Shown here piece by piece: positions 42,848 to 57,076 of a DNA stretch of 64,000 nucleotides (its first letter is position 1; the number at the start of each line of letters is the position of its first letter). Location of the stretch: contig BLLK01000062.1 in the NCBI GenBank assembly GCA_021927905.1, forward strand, positions 62,001-126,000, written 5' to 3'. This DNA is from Chaetoceros tenuissimus. Its lineage: Eukaryota; Bacillariophyta; Thalassiosirophyceae; Chaetocerotales; Chaetocerotaceae. Position numbers and translations under genes: made by a program. A model generated the notes under the pieces. The model saw nothing but the letters and a program-made list of their open reading frames with translations. It was not told the origin of the DNA and did no database searches.

Positions 42848-43720
42848 ATGTCAAACAAAGCAAAAACCACCAGTCCACCAGACGCCAAAGTTATTGATAT
42901 AGGTATAAATTTCACAAATAGAGCGTTTAGATCATCTTGGAAGGAGGTTGTGCCATATGACCCTCCCGCCCAAAAGTTCTCATCATACTTACAATGAAAA
43001 ATATAACAGGTTGAGAAGGTTCTCCTTACTGGAACAAGTGTGAGGGGATCTAAAGAAAGTTTAAAACTTGCAAAGCTATGGCAAGAGGAGAATAATGACA
43101 ACAATTTATTAAGCACAGTAGGAGTCCATCCCCACGATGCCAAAACTTACACACCTGAAACGACATCCATCTTACGAAAAATGATCAAAGAAAACCCTCT
43201 AGTAGTCTCTGTCGGTGAATGTGGACTGGACTACAATCGCAATTTTAGTACCAAAAAACAGCAGCGTTATGCATTTCGAGAGCAAGTCAAGTTGGCGTGT
43301 GAATTACAAATGCCTTTATTTCTTCATGAACGCGAAGCCCACAAAGACCTTCTGGAAATTTTGGACGATGTGACAGCTGAAAACTTAACACTTCCACCAA
43401 TTGTTGTACATTGCTTTACAGGGACAGAGGAAGAGGCTTTAACATATATCAGTAGGGGGTATTTTATTGGATTTACCGGAACAATTTGCAAAAGAGACCG
43501 AGGAGCTCATCTACGAGATCTTCTCCCGAAAATTCCCTTGGAAAGAATAATGATTGAGACCGACGCTCCATTTATGAATTTCAAGAAGGGGAGGAAATCA
43601 AGTGAGCCCATTGATGTTGTAGATGTTGCAAGAAAAATTGGTCAAGTTTTAGCTATCCCTTTCGAGGAAGTAGCCGGAACTACTTTCAAGACTACTTCAT
43701 CTTTCTTCCGATTAGACTAA
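42848..43720 (+). CDS. TatD family metal-dependent DNase
   Basis: TatD enzymes are metal-dependent 3'-5' exonucleases linked to DNA repair and DNA fragmentation. Exon 1 (42848-42946) holds KVIDIGINFTNRAF, the first metal site in the TatD style (D-x-G-x-N). A 63-nt intron (GTTGTG...CAG, phase 0) leads to exon 2 (43010-43720), which starts VEKVLLTGTSVRGSKESLKL. Later motifs are STVGVHPHDA, VSVGECGLDYNR, PLFLHEREA, VVHCFTGTEEE and IMIETDAPF, all metal or phosphate ligands. Total 269 aa. The helix after the first strand is a few residues shorter than usual, and the donor GTTGTG is non-consensus, so the exon 1 boundary may be slightly off. Confidence 0.88.
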
Positions 43721-43839
43721 TTTTCAATATATAACTCTGTCAAACATGTTTAGGTACATACGAAAATGTTAATATGCATTAAATTTAAAATTGTACATGT
43801 ACAAAAAGTAGAAAGCTAGCTAAGGCCTGTAAAAGAAAA

Positions 43840-45781
43840 TTATTCAAATCGATCGGTATTGTCGTAATCAGGTTCATACTCCATAGACTGTGTTTTGCGT
43901 TGCATGCGAGCAGTTTCACTCTGCCTTTTCTTGTGGTATTGCTGAAGCTCTTCCACATTAAAATTTTCACTTAGATCGTAATGTTTGCGCAAACTCTGTG
44001 CACTTACACCTTGACTTGGTTGAAAATTCGAGTATCCGTGATAAGACACATCAAGTCCAACCAATTCTTCAAGTCCATCAGATCTCAGCATACCGAAGTA
44101 GTACAGCGTAAAGAAGAAAGGAACCATGATCAAAGCAGTCCAAGCAAGAATACAAAGTAATCCTACAAGCTGGCAGCTCATTAAAGTAAAATCACCAGAC
44201 CCTTGCCCCCATGCATAAAACCAACCATAATGGTTGAAGTCATCGTCTCCAAAGTAGTTTTTCAATCCACGTGGGCTCGAAAACAAACCTACAGCAAGTA
44301 CTCCCCACATCCCTCCACAGAGATGAACAGGAATAGCATCTACAGCATCATCAAGACAAAGAATCTCAAGTAGGCGTTCCGAGCCAAGATAAATCAATCC
44401 GGAGATAGCTCCAATAACGATTGCAGCCCAAGGTTCGACAAATCCACAGCTTCCTGTGATTGAAGCTAATCCTGTCAAGGCGCCATTCATTGCAGCGGAT
44501 AGTTTGTAAACAGGTTCTCCTGTTTGACGTTCAATAAGGAACAAATGGAACAGTAAAGCTACGATCCCAGAAGTTGAGGCCGAAAGAGTAGTATTGACAG
44601 TAGCTTTTGCAATGATGACCGGATTCATATTGGAGTCTGCATCTACGCTTACTGCAGATCCCGCATTGAAGCCAAACCATCCAAACCAAAGAAGGAGTGT
44701 TCCAAGCATCTAGTAGGGAACATGTGAGTAAAGATTTAACTGATTGAAAGCAGATAAATGCGCTATCTAAGTTCTTACCTGCAACGACTTGGAATGACCA
44801 GGAAAAGCCTCTGGAGTCTCAAGTTTTACTCCACGTTCATCATAAAATCTACCTTTTCTCGGACCAAGCATATAAGTTGCAATCAATGCTGTAATACCTC
44901 CAGTGACATGAACTACGCCGCTTCCAGCAAAGTCAATCATTCCCACTCCAAACTACATTGTAAATCCAAAGAGCTCGTGTTAAAAATCAATTCAAAAATA
45001 ATTCCAAATACTTGATATTATTTCTAAATAGCTACTCACCAAGGGATTTTGATTCGAGATGGATAGAAATCCGCTTGGACTCCAAATGTTGTGTACAATA
45101 ACAGGATATACTTTCAGTATTCAACCATGTTAGAAAACCGAGAAAAAGTATCCAAATAATGTGATTAAGCTTGAAGTTTACTTACCGAAGCCAGTTAGCA
45201 GCATACTATACATTAAGTAGGTCCTCATTTGACATCTTTCTGCAAGAGTTCCAGCAACAATGGTAGCTTGGTAATCGTAAAAGTCAGCGAGATATATAGA
45301 TAGCATGATTGAAAAAGAAGCCAACGAATCAGAACTCACCTGCAGTAGCTGCGAAAGCAAATTGGAATAACCAATGGGCATAATCAACCCCAAGGGCATT
45401 GTAGTCCATCTCGGACAGCAAAAAGTTTGTAGTTCCAATAAATGAAGTCTTCTCTGGATCACCTCCAAAGGCAAAGGAATACCCTACGAAGAAGAAGGCT
45501 ATGCTACTCCCCAACACATCAATAAAATTCTTTAGAATCGTATTCTGCACATTCTTCTTTCGGACACAACCAGAACAGACCATTGCGAATCCGGCCTGCA
45601 TAAGGAAAACTAAGGAAGAGCAGAAGATGATGAAGAGTACCTTGTGCAGACTTTGGTTGGATTCCTCCATTTCAATGTTAGTATTCGCAAAACATCTAAA
45701 TGTATTTTCAAGGGATTCCTGTGTTTCCCCTGCTTCCATGTATTGCGCGATGCAATTGCTGTAGCTATCCTCCAAAGACAT
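43840..45781 (-). CDS. AMT1: ammonium transporter, AMT1 type
   Basis: Ammonium channel/transporter of the plasma membrane. Five minus-strand exons (45781-45340, 45266-45186, 45110-45040, 44952-44779, 44709-43840) join in frame to 545 aa. The family signature FAGSGVVHVTGGITALI carries the first pore His; the second pore His is in PVHLCGGMWGVL. Other conserved blocks are MQAGFAMVCSGCVRKKN, TIVAGTLAERCQMRTYLMYS and LLWFGWFGFNAGSA. About eleven spans are visible, with an extracellular Cys-containing N-terminus. The C-terminal tail has GLDVSYHGYSNFQ, close to the plant segment whose Thr is phosphorylated to shut the channel; here the position is Ser/Tyr-rich. Diatoms usually carry several AMT1 copies. 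Confidence 0.95.
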
Positions 45782-46278
45782 GTTGAGATAAGGATCAAAG
45801 TACAGTTATTTGTTGTACCGAATGAATTATAATCAATCAGAAGAGTGTCAACGCAAGATTGTAGTTCTAGCTAGGGTACTTCTTGTGTGTAAGATTGTAA
45901 TGTATGGTACTAATGAGATGTCGATGTCAGGAGTGTTCTAAAGGAAGGTTGGAGAAGTTGAAGTTTGATTTCTTCTGAAAATAATTTTGAAGTTTGAGCA
46001 GGACTGCTATTTGTTATTTATTGGGTGACGACAAAAACAGATGTTTCTAAGCTATTTTCATAATGGCTTTAGATTTTTAGATGTTGTTGTTTGGACGGAA
46101 AACGAACGGAATATTTGCATTCATTTCTACTACGAGTACCCTCTGCGAATGAATTTGGATTTGTGATTGTGCGACCGTGATGTTGTAAGTGATGCGTCAG
46201 GATGACTCTTACCAAATCGCAAAAAATCGAAAGCTTTTTTCTAAATTGAGGTTATTTGTGTAGTATAGCCTTAACAAG
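45782..46278. other. intergenic region
   Basis: AMT promoter side and flank of the decayed LRR gene. No gene, RNA or notable repeat is seen. Confidence 0.45.
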
Positions 46279-46640
46279 ATGAGGGTTCAGACGGAAGAGT
46301 GGCGGAGATTCATTCCTGAAGTGCGGACTCTCTTTTACAACGGAGAGCTCCCTACATGCGCTAGGAGGGTCCTTACATGGACATCTTGTGTACAATGAAG
46401 AAGAGAGACACACTTGGCAAGTATTAATCATCGTTCTTCCAGGAGTTGAAAGTTGAAATCATTCCTGGACGTACCTTTGTTTTTTGTGAGAGTATCGAGG
46501 CAGTTATCATGGCCGATACAGTACGAAGAATTGAAAGTTCAGCTTTCTCTAATTGTAAAAAGGTTGCTTTCGTCAAGCTTTCAACAAGCCTTGAATACAT
46601 TTTGCGAAATACCAATGTAAAATATAAATCTAATTTAAAT
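46279..46640 (+). pseudogene. BspA-type LRR (LRR_5) gene remnant
   Basis: Starts MRVQTEEWRRFIPEVRTLFY, the N-terminal cap typical of the large diatom BspA-like LRR family. A stop follows at about codon 40 and the reading then resumes in another frame with IIVLPGVE, VEIIPGRTFVFCESIEAVIM and ADTVRRIESSAFSNCKKVAF, clear LRR_5 repeats. The gene ends after about two repeats, where full members have many. It is therefore a truncated, frameshifted copy of a surface or intracellular recognition-type LRR gene. Confidence 0.75.
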
Positions 46641-46944
46641 ATCGATCTATCTTTAGACTAAAATTATTGTAAAGTGAATGTTGCATTTGAAATACGTCCA
46701 CCTGCAATAACAACAATACCAATGAAGTATATCTTTCAATCTATCCTAGCATTCTTCCAAAAAGCAACAAATCACAGTCCAAAAGAGTCGTCGAGTCATA
46801 TCATGTTGAGCCAGCTAAAAGGTAAGTCTCCTGTCAATCTGCATCTCATGGATATGAACGAAAATAGAAGACAGATCTCCATTTTAGGATATGAACGAGA
46901 ATAGAAGTGACAGATCTCTATTCATAAAATAGCATTTCATGCAA

Positions 46945-47000
46945 ATGAGGGTTTATGGCGGCGATTCAAACCTGGTGTGCGAATGTATCAAGGTTGATAA
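46945..47000 (+). pseudogene. second BspA-LRR N-terminal fragment
   Basis: ATGAGGGTT at 46945, then in a shifted frame LWRRFKPGVRMYQG, matching the family cap (EEWxxFIPGVRMYxGK). Nothing of the repeat region follows before the P5CS 3' end. With the remnant at 46279 it suggests a former tandem pair. Confidence 0.6.
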
Positions 47001-47077
47001 TTTGCTGGAAGGAAATAGAAAATGATCAAATATATTATGTTATTTTTAGCTATCAAGGAATAGTAGTACCAATGAAA

Positions 47078-49542
47078 TTACATAAGTTCCTTATGCGTGT
47101 ATGATTTTGTTGGATTCTCTCCTCCGAATTCACCAACATAATTCAAACCCTCTGATCTTAATTGCCACTTAGTTGTAAGGAGTCCCTCAACACCGACAGG
47201 TCCACGGGCATGGATTCTTCCAGTTGAAATACCTACTTCTGCACCAAGTCCAAAGCGGAACCCATCTGCAAATCTTGTAGAAGCATTCTTGAATACACAA
47301 GCAGCGTCAACATTCTTCAAGAATAGCTCTCCCTCTGGATCTTCGTCAGAGCATACAATTGCTTCGGTGTGGCCACTTCCATATTTATGAATCCAGTCGA
47401 TAGCTACATTGATATCATCAACAATCTCTACCATACAAGTAAGGTCTCCATATTCACACTTTAACTCTTTTGAAGGAGTATCACAAAGACCAGTTTTCAT
47501 TGCAGCTGGACCTCCAAGACACTTAACTCCAGCTGCACGAAGAGCCATGAGACAAGCAACAGCTACGCCATTCTCGAGAGTTTCTTTGTGAAGAAGAAGA
47601 GTCTCCATAGCATTACATGCAGATGGGTAATCAGTCTTCGCATCAACAACTAGTTTCGCTGCGTGATTTTTGTTTGCGGAAGGAGCAACATATACATGAC
47701 ATACTCCATCTGCATGACCAAGAACAGGGATTCTGGTGTTCTTCTTAATGTACTGAACAAGAGCGTTTCCTCCTCTTGGAATAACGAGATCAATGACATC
47801 ATCAAGACCCAACATATCCTTAATTTGATCACGACTTGTAACCAAACCAATGATATGTCTTTTAATCTTTCCACCACTTCCCATTTCTACAGCATCTCCA
47901 ATGACTTTGTGAATAGTAGCATTGGAGTGAGTTGCCTCTTTACCTCCCTTAAGCAAGAGTCCATTTCCAGAAGCAAGAGCTAGTGCTGAAATTTGAGGCA
48001 TGGAATCTGGACGAGATTCGAAGATAATCATCAACACACCAATTGGTACAGTAATCTGGGAAAGTTCAAGTCCATCTGCTAATTCTCTCTTTGCTTTCAC
48101 TACTCCAAGAGGATCCTTTTGATCAGCAATTTGACGAATACCCGATGCAAGAGTGTTCAACTTCTCGTCATTAAGTTTTAAACGTCTTACTAATTGTACC
48201 GCTGTTCCATCTTTATTTGCAGCTTGTAGATCTTTTGCATTAGCTGCAAGGATTTCCTCCTTATTTTGAAGAAGAGCATCAGCGACGGTGTAAAGAATTG
48301 CTCTTCTCTCTTCGTATGGAAGCGTTTGCAATTTTCTAGCTTCATTTCTTGCTTTTGTAGCCATAGTTCTCGCTTCATGTGGAACTTCTCTCCCTTCAAT
48401 CCTTGCCTATTTACAAATTAAGCAATAGAATAAGTATATAAAGTCATTAGCTATATAAAAAACCTATACCAAACTTTAAAACTTACCACCAATGTATCAA
48501 CCTCCTTTGCAGCAAGATCATAGAGTTGGGTACCTGGTGTTACAAACAATGTACCCTTTGGCTGTGGACAAACCATAGTTCCTACAGTAGAACGAATCGC
48601 GTCCAAATCATGTCCACCTACAACAATACATGCGTTACATTTGCTTCCAGGTTTGACAGCTCCAAGCGCAGCATCGATCTTTGCTCCCATACCACCACGT
48701 CCATGAGTACTTTTTTCACCAATCTGAACTTTATCCACATCTTCCATGAAGAATTGAATTAACTTTGATCCAGCTTCCTTTGGAGGGCGGTCATACACAC
48801 CAGGAACATCAGTCAACATTACCAATACTTCGGCATTAAAACTTCTAGCACAAAGAGCAGCAAGTGAGTCGTTATCCGAGAAGACATCTTCAGCAGTATA
48901 TCCCTTGTTTCCACTGACAGCATCATTCTCATTGATAATAGGTACAATACCAAGACTTAACAATCTCTCAATGGTGTAACTCAAGTTAGTCAATCTATCC
49001 TTGTCCTGGAAATCATGTTGAGTCAATAGAATTTGAGATGGAGTAATTTCCATCTGAGTAAACAAAGAAGAATACAAATTCATCAATTCAAACTGTCCAG
49101 CAGCCGCACAAGCACTATCATAATGCTTCTTCTTTTGCTCATGATGATAACTTGCATCCAAAAGATTTGCAAAAGATTGCGATGGTGCAAAACTATTTTC
49201 ACTAGATCTATTCAAAAGAGATCCACGAAGCCCTCCTCCCATAGCGAGAGATTGGTCAATAGATCTATTGGATCCTTCATCGATGGAAAGTTCATTGAGT
49301 GAAAGGTTCTTTCTTCCTTCTTTGCGGAGTACACGTCTTCCCATTCCTGTTGCTCCACTGGATACGAAAATGACTTCAATACCACTCTTGACCAATTCAG
49401 AAATCTGCTCAGTAATTGCACCAATACGTGAAAGAGATACTTGACCATTTTCATTGGTAAGTACTGATGTACCCGCTTTTACTATAACGCGGCGTGCTGT
49501 ACGAAGTACTGCTCTAGATGTTGGTTCTTGTGTCGATGACAT
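47078..49542 (-). CDS. P5CS: delta-1-pyrroline-5-carboxylate synthase
   Basis: Bifunctional first enzyme of proline synthesis from glutamate. Exons 49542-48487 and 48406-47078 (80-nt intron, GTAAGT...TAG) encode 794 aa. The N-terminal glutamate 5-kinase (ProB-like) shows RRVIVKAGTSVLTNENGQ, IFVSSGATGMGRR, IINENDAVSG, DNDSLAALCA and GRGGMGAKIDAA. It contains a Ser/Asn-rich insert of about 50 residues (about 75-130) absent from bacterial ProB. The C-terminal gamma-glutamyl phosphate reductase (ProA-like) has MIIFESRPDSMPQISALA, HADGVCHVYV and the catalytic Cys in DYPSACNAMETLLLH. The fused order is that of plants and animals. No clear organelle signal. The kinase part has no PUA domain, as expected for P5CS. 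Confidence 0.95.
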
Positions 49543-50074
49543 GTTTTGTGTTTAAATTAGAATATATATGAAATGGTGCGTTTGAGGTAGCCGATTTCAA
49601 TTTCAACTATGATAGTGTTTTTCTTTTCCCTAATTTTTCAGCCACAATTACGGTCTTTATGCAGACAGTGTGTGAATATCTTATGAATGGAAGGTTCAGA
49701 TTATTTGTGGAACAATACTTTCAAGAGGAACTTGTCTTCGTGCGCATGCTGTTCGTATTGTTGCTTTGTCTTTGTGATGGCAGATTTCTCTATGATTTTT
49801 ATTCATCTTATGGCTCTCAGATTCCCTAGCCATTTGTTTTCATATCTTGATAGCCGCAAAAATCCCCCTAGTCTTTACGGTTAGTAAACGAAAGTGCACT
49901 ATTTTCGCGCATTTCTTGGCCAATCAGAGCTATCTATGACAATTTGTTCGCGCAAAGAAGGTTCAATAACGAATCTCGAAGGTGTCTTTCCGCTTCCTAT
50001 TTCAATTCAATTCCTTCTTCACAACATTTTTTCAAATAAAATTTAATACATCAACACCCAGTCAAGCAACAAAC
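49543..50074. other. divergent P5CS / GDPD promoter
   Basis: 532 bp between two start codons on opposite strands. It contains a CCAAT box and TTTTCGCGC (listed below) and a second TTCGCGCAA at about 49949. The 65-codon frame at 49687-49884 has no recognisable similarity. Confidence 0.45.
49902..49927. promoter_or_regulatory. E2F-like site and CCAAT box
   Basis: TTTTCGCGC at about 49903-49911 fits the E2F consensus TTTSSCGC, and TTGGCCAATCAG (CCAAT at 49920-49924) matches an NF-Y CCAAT box. They lie about 150 bp upstream of the GDPD ATG and about 370 bp from the P5CS ATG. Function is inferred from consensus only. Confidence 0.4.
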
Positions 50075-50947
50075 ATGAATACCATCTCACAGAAACCTAG
50101 AGTAGTTGGACATAGAGGATCTCTTTATCGCTCCCTCGAGAATACTCGCCATAGCCTGAAAATAGCTTCCGAACACTGCTCAGATGTAGAGTGCGATGTA
50201 TTCCTTCTAAAATGTAACACCTTGGTTGTGTTCCATGGATCTGGTGGAGATGTTTCACCTGGATCTCTCAAGCAATATTGCAACTTGGATGCTTCAATTT
50301 TAGACCTTACTTATGAAGAAGTGAAGAACCTAAAATTTAACCCAGAGCACAAAGAATTTGGCTGTGGAAAAGAATTCATTGAAGAGATGGAACATGAATG
50401 CTACATCCCAACACTTGAAGAAGTTCTACTTGATGCCCAAGAAACTGGAGTCATTGTCAAAATCGAGCTCAAAGGACCAAATACTGAAGTGCCAGTGTTG
50501 CAATTAGTCGAGAAAATGGGCATGGTGGATAGAGTTACATTTGCTTCCTTCAAACATGATAGAATTAAACGAATCAGAGAACTCCGTCCTCATTTGAATG
50601 ATGATGGCACCCATCGCTATAAAACTGGAGCTTTGTTCAGCGAACTCCCAGAGAATTTTATTGACAAGGCTAAAGGTGCTGGTGCAACCGAGGTTCATCT
50701 CAAGTACTCCACGTGTACAAAGAAAAGAGTAGATATGATTCACAAAGCTGGAATGCGAAGTATGACATGGATGCGAGGACCTATTGGTATGAGGCAAGAC
50801 ATAAAAGAAAAGAATGTGGGAGTTGAAAATGAGGAAATGTACTTGAGGCTGATGAAAACTGGTGTTATGGCAATGTGCGTGAATCGTCCAGATGTCTTGG
50901 CCAATCTTTTATCAAGACTGTCAAAACATGCAGTTGCTACAAATTGA
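50075..50947 (+). CDS. glycerophosphodiester phosphodiesterase family
   Basis: GDPD enzymes split glycerophosphodiesters to glycerol 3-phosphate and an alcohol, often under phosphate stress. The 290-aa product starts MNTISQKPRVVGHRGSLYRS; GHRG supplies the catalytic His, LENTRHSLKIA the Glu, DVECDVFLLKCNTLVVFHGS the next metal Glu/Asp and second His, and VIVKIELKGPN a further Glu. C-terminal MTWMRGP is typical of the last strand. No signal peptide from this ATG. The frame is open upstream from GTG at 49982 with a hydrophobic stretch, but without ATG, so 50075 is preferred. Confidence 0.88.
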   Translation: MNTISQKPRVVGHRGSLYRSLENTRHSLKIASEHCSDVECDVFLLKCNTLVVFHGSGGDVSPGSLKQYCNLDASILDLTYEEVKNLKFNPEHKEFGCGKEFIEEMEHECYIPTLEEVLLDAQETGVIVKIELKGPNTEVPVLQLVEKMGMVDRVTFASFKHDRIKRIRELRPHLNDDGTHRYKTGALFSELPENFIDKAKGAGATEVHLKYSTCTKKRVDMIHKAGMRSMTWMRGPIGMRQDIKEKNVGVENEEMYLRLMKTGVMAMCVNRPDVLANLLSRLSKHAVATN

Positions 50948-51270
50948 AGTTTTAGGTATTTTTATTTAGGTCACGATTTCCCCATTTTAAAATTAGTGTT
51001 TTAGTTAGAATTTTGAGATAATACTCTTCTATCCGTATTTGTATTGCGTGTATATTAGACTCTAAGTATACGTATTTGTACATTCGATATCGTATCTATT
51101 CAAGAGATAACCTAGCTAGAACAAAAGAAGTATTATTTGTCATCTTGGTTACAATCTACAATATCCATTGAGTATTATTGTTATGCATTTATACAAATGC
51201 ATTGACTATCGCTCAGAACCGAAAAGTCCAAACCTCTTGCTGCATAAAATAGCAACTAGCAACAAGAAAC
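50948..51270. other. intergenic, convergent 3' ends
   Basis: AT-rich 3' flanks of the GDPD and RuvBL2 genes. I see nothing else in it. Confidence 0.5.
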
Positions 51271-55248
<3,978 letters not shown>

Positions 55249-56535
55249 TTAGTATTCACAAGAGAAGCATTTATTCTTCAAGCCTAATCCATACTCGAGA
55301 AACTTTACACATTCTCTATCTAAGCGTCTTTGCATCTTTGATTCTTTCTCTTCATCTCTGTCTTGACTTACTTTCTCAAGTTTATACTTTCGGAAGGCCT
55401 TGTAGAGAGGACAGAGAATCTCATGACCAATACGTGTTCCCTTTACTGCCTCCTTTTTCCAAGTTGCTCGCTGATGGTCGATGCTACAGTAGCAAGCTAC
55501 CCGGCAGCCACTGCAAACAAATTGTACCTCATCGGGGGTGACTGCTTGATAACATGTGTAGCATCTATCCTGTACTATTTTGCCTTCTCGTACAGGGAGA
55601 AGGCGTTTCACACATTTCAAAGCTTTGGCAATGCTCTCTTCTTCTTGAACACTGTTAGAGTTTCGAGTAAGATAGTAAAACTGCGCAAGTACTAAGCAGT
55701 ATTCAACGTCAGCAAAGTCAACAAAGTCAGCAAGGTCAGTGCGACCCTCAGATGGTGGATACTCCGTCACTAGTGAGTCCACGAGGCTAGTGATTCTCGG
55801 AATATCTCCCTTTCTCATTTGGGATCTCTGACGGAATTCTACTCTATACTGCTCGAGACATGTCAACGCCAGAGAAATCTTGCTCTTGAATGGAGTCAGG
55901 ATTAGAGACCCACGCGCCACTTCCAGTCTAATTGCAAAATCATATTGTTTATGAGCTCTAAATGCGAATACAGCTGCCATAAAAATATTCTCAGGACATG
56001 TGATTGGTATGGTATCATCTTTTGGTGGTGTGATGTAATTAATGAAATCCGAAACTTGGCACTCTTTACTGTGTAGTCTCAATATGATCAGCTGATAGTA
56101 AAGCGAGCCAATACTTCTCAAGTATGGACTGATGTCTTCAGGGTGTGCCATGAAGTTGTTGTAGCAATCAATCGCTTCCTTGTAATGATGTCTTTGGTAC
56201 TCATAATACATGAGAAGAAAATATGTAATGAAGTGCATCCTACCAAAAGTGTAGTCGTCACTATTGTATACTTTCATCAGTTCCTTCTTTGATTCTACAA
56301 GTCGAACGACCGCTCTAAACTGACTAATACCTTTTGAATACAAATGCTCGTTTATGTAATCGAATGCACCGCACATGAGCTTATCACACTCCCTGAGAAC
56401 TGAGGGAAAAGTTGAGTGTTTTGAAAAGATACGAATCAATGCACGCTATCCAGTAAATGAAAGATCATCCGAGACCTGAGACTTACTCTTTCCTCTCTCA
56501 TCCTTCTTTTTACTTCGCTTTCCTTTCTTGCCCAT
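55249..56535 (-). CDS. MYND zinc-finger protein with in-frame TAG
   Basis: From ATG 56535 the frame reads MGKKGKRSKKKDERGKSKSQ and 29 codons in total, then TAG at 56448-56446, and continues unbroken for about 398 codons to 55249. The long part has a helical TPR-like region and a C-terminal MYND finger: CYTCYQAV, CSGCRVACYCSIDHQRATWK and a final His/Cys pair (IGHEILCP). MYND fingers bind Pro-rich peptides; diatoms hold many such proteins. The basic N-terminus is a family-typical start, so the TAG looks like a nonsense mutation or polymorphism rather than an artefact of start choice. No GT-AG intron of reasonable size removes it (the only in-frame one would be 30 nt). It may be a recent pseudogene or depend on readthrough. 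Confidence 0.75.
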
Positions 56536-57076
56536 GGTGCTACGTTTGATATCTATGCAGTAGATGCTGTTAGTTGTACGCAATTGTAGCTCGCTCAAAT
56601 GTATCCGTTTGTCAGCTTTCCAGAAGTTATGTGGGTAGATGGTGCTGTTGTTGCCAAAGGAACAAATAGAAGCAAAAAGAACAGTGATCCCATTTCATCT
56701 TCAACTTGCAAGACTGAAAATGGCCTAGATCAATATGGGCTTGAAATCATTTTATTTATGTTTCGTTATTAATCTATGATTTTTGTTACTACATTCACTT
56801 CTCTTGATTTTGAAGTATTGACCATAGAAATTGTGGTACTATGGACATAGTTTGAAGTATATAATACTCTTCTGCTCTTATACAAAATCTTGCAACCAAA
56901 TTCTTACTGATAGTTCACTTTTAATCTTATTTCTCCATCTTGGCTTTTTAGTCTATCCTACATATTTTTCAGATGTAGTTTATTATCGGAATATTTTACT
57001 ATTGAAAGTACACGTTTCTAATTTAAATTCGATGTACTACTTAGATATACTTATCGCTCTGTTATCACTTATCCAT
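56536..57076. other. intergenic region
   Basis: MYND gene promoter and PI4K 3' flank. AT-rich, with no supported gene; the 121-codon plus-strand frame at 56831-57196 runs into the PI4K C-terminus on the other strand and is not credible. Confidence 0.45.

Noticed and set aside
42652-43143. 163-codon minus-strand frame
   Set aside because: It largely opposes the TatD exons, whose plus-strand product has all TatD metal motifs.
46957-46980. tRNA T-arm-like GATTCAAACC
   Set aside because: No matching acceptor or anticodon arms; the bases are explained by a BspA-LRR remnant. I recognise no tRNA or rRNA in the window.
47078-49542. Separate ProA and ProB genes
   Set aside because: An 80-nt phase-0 intron joins them into a standard P5CS; the downstream part begins mid-domain without it.
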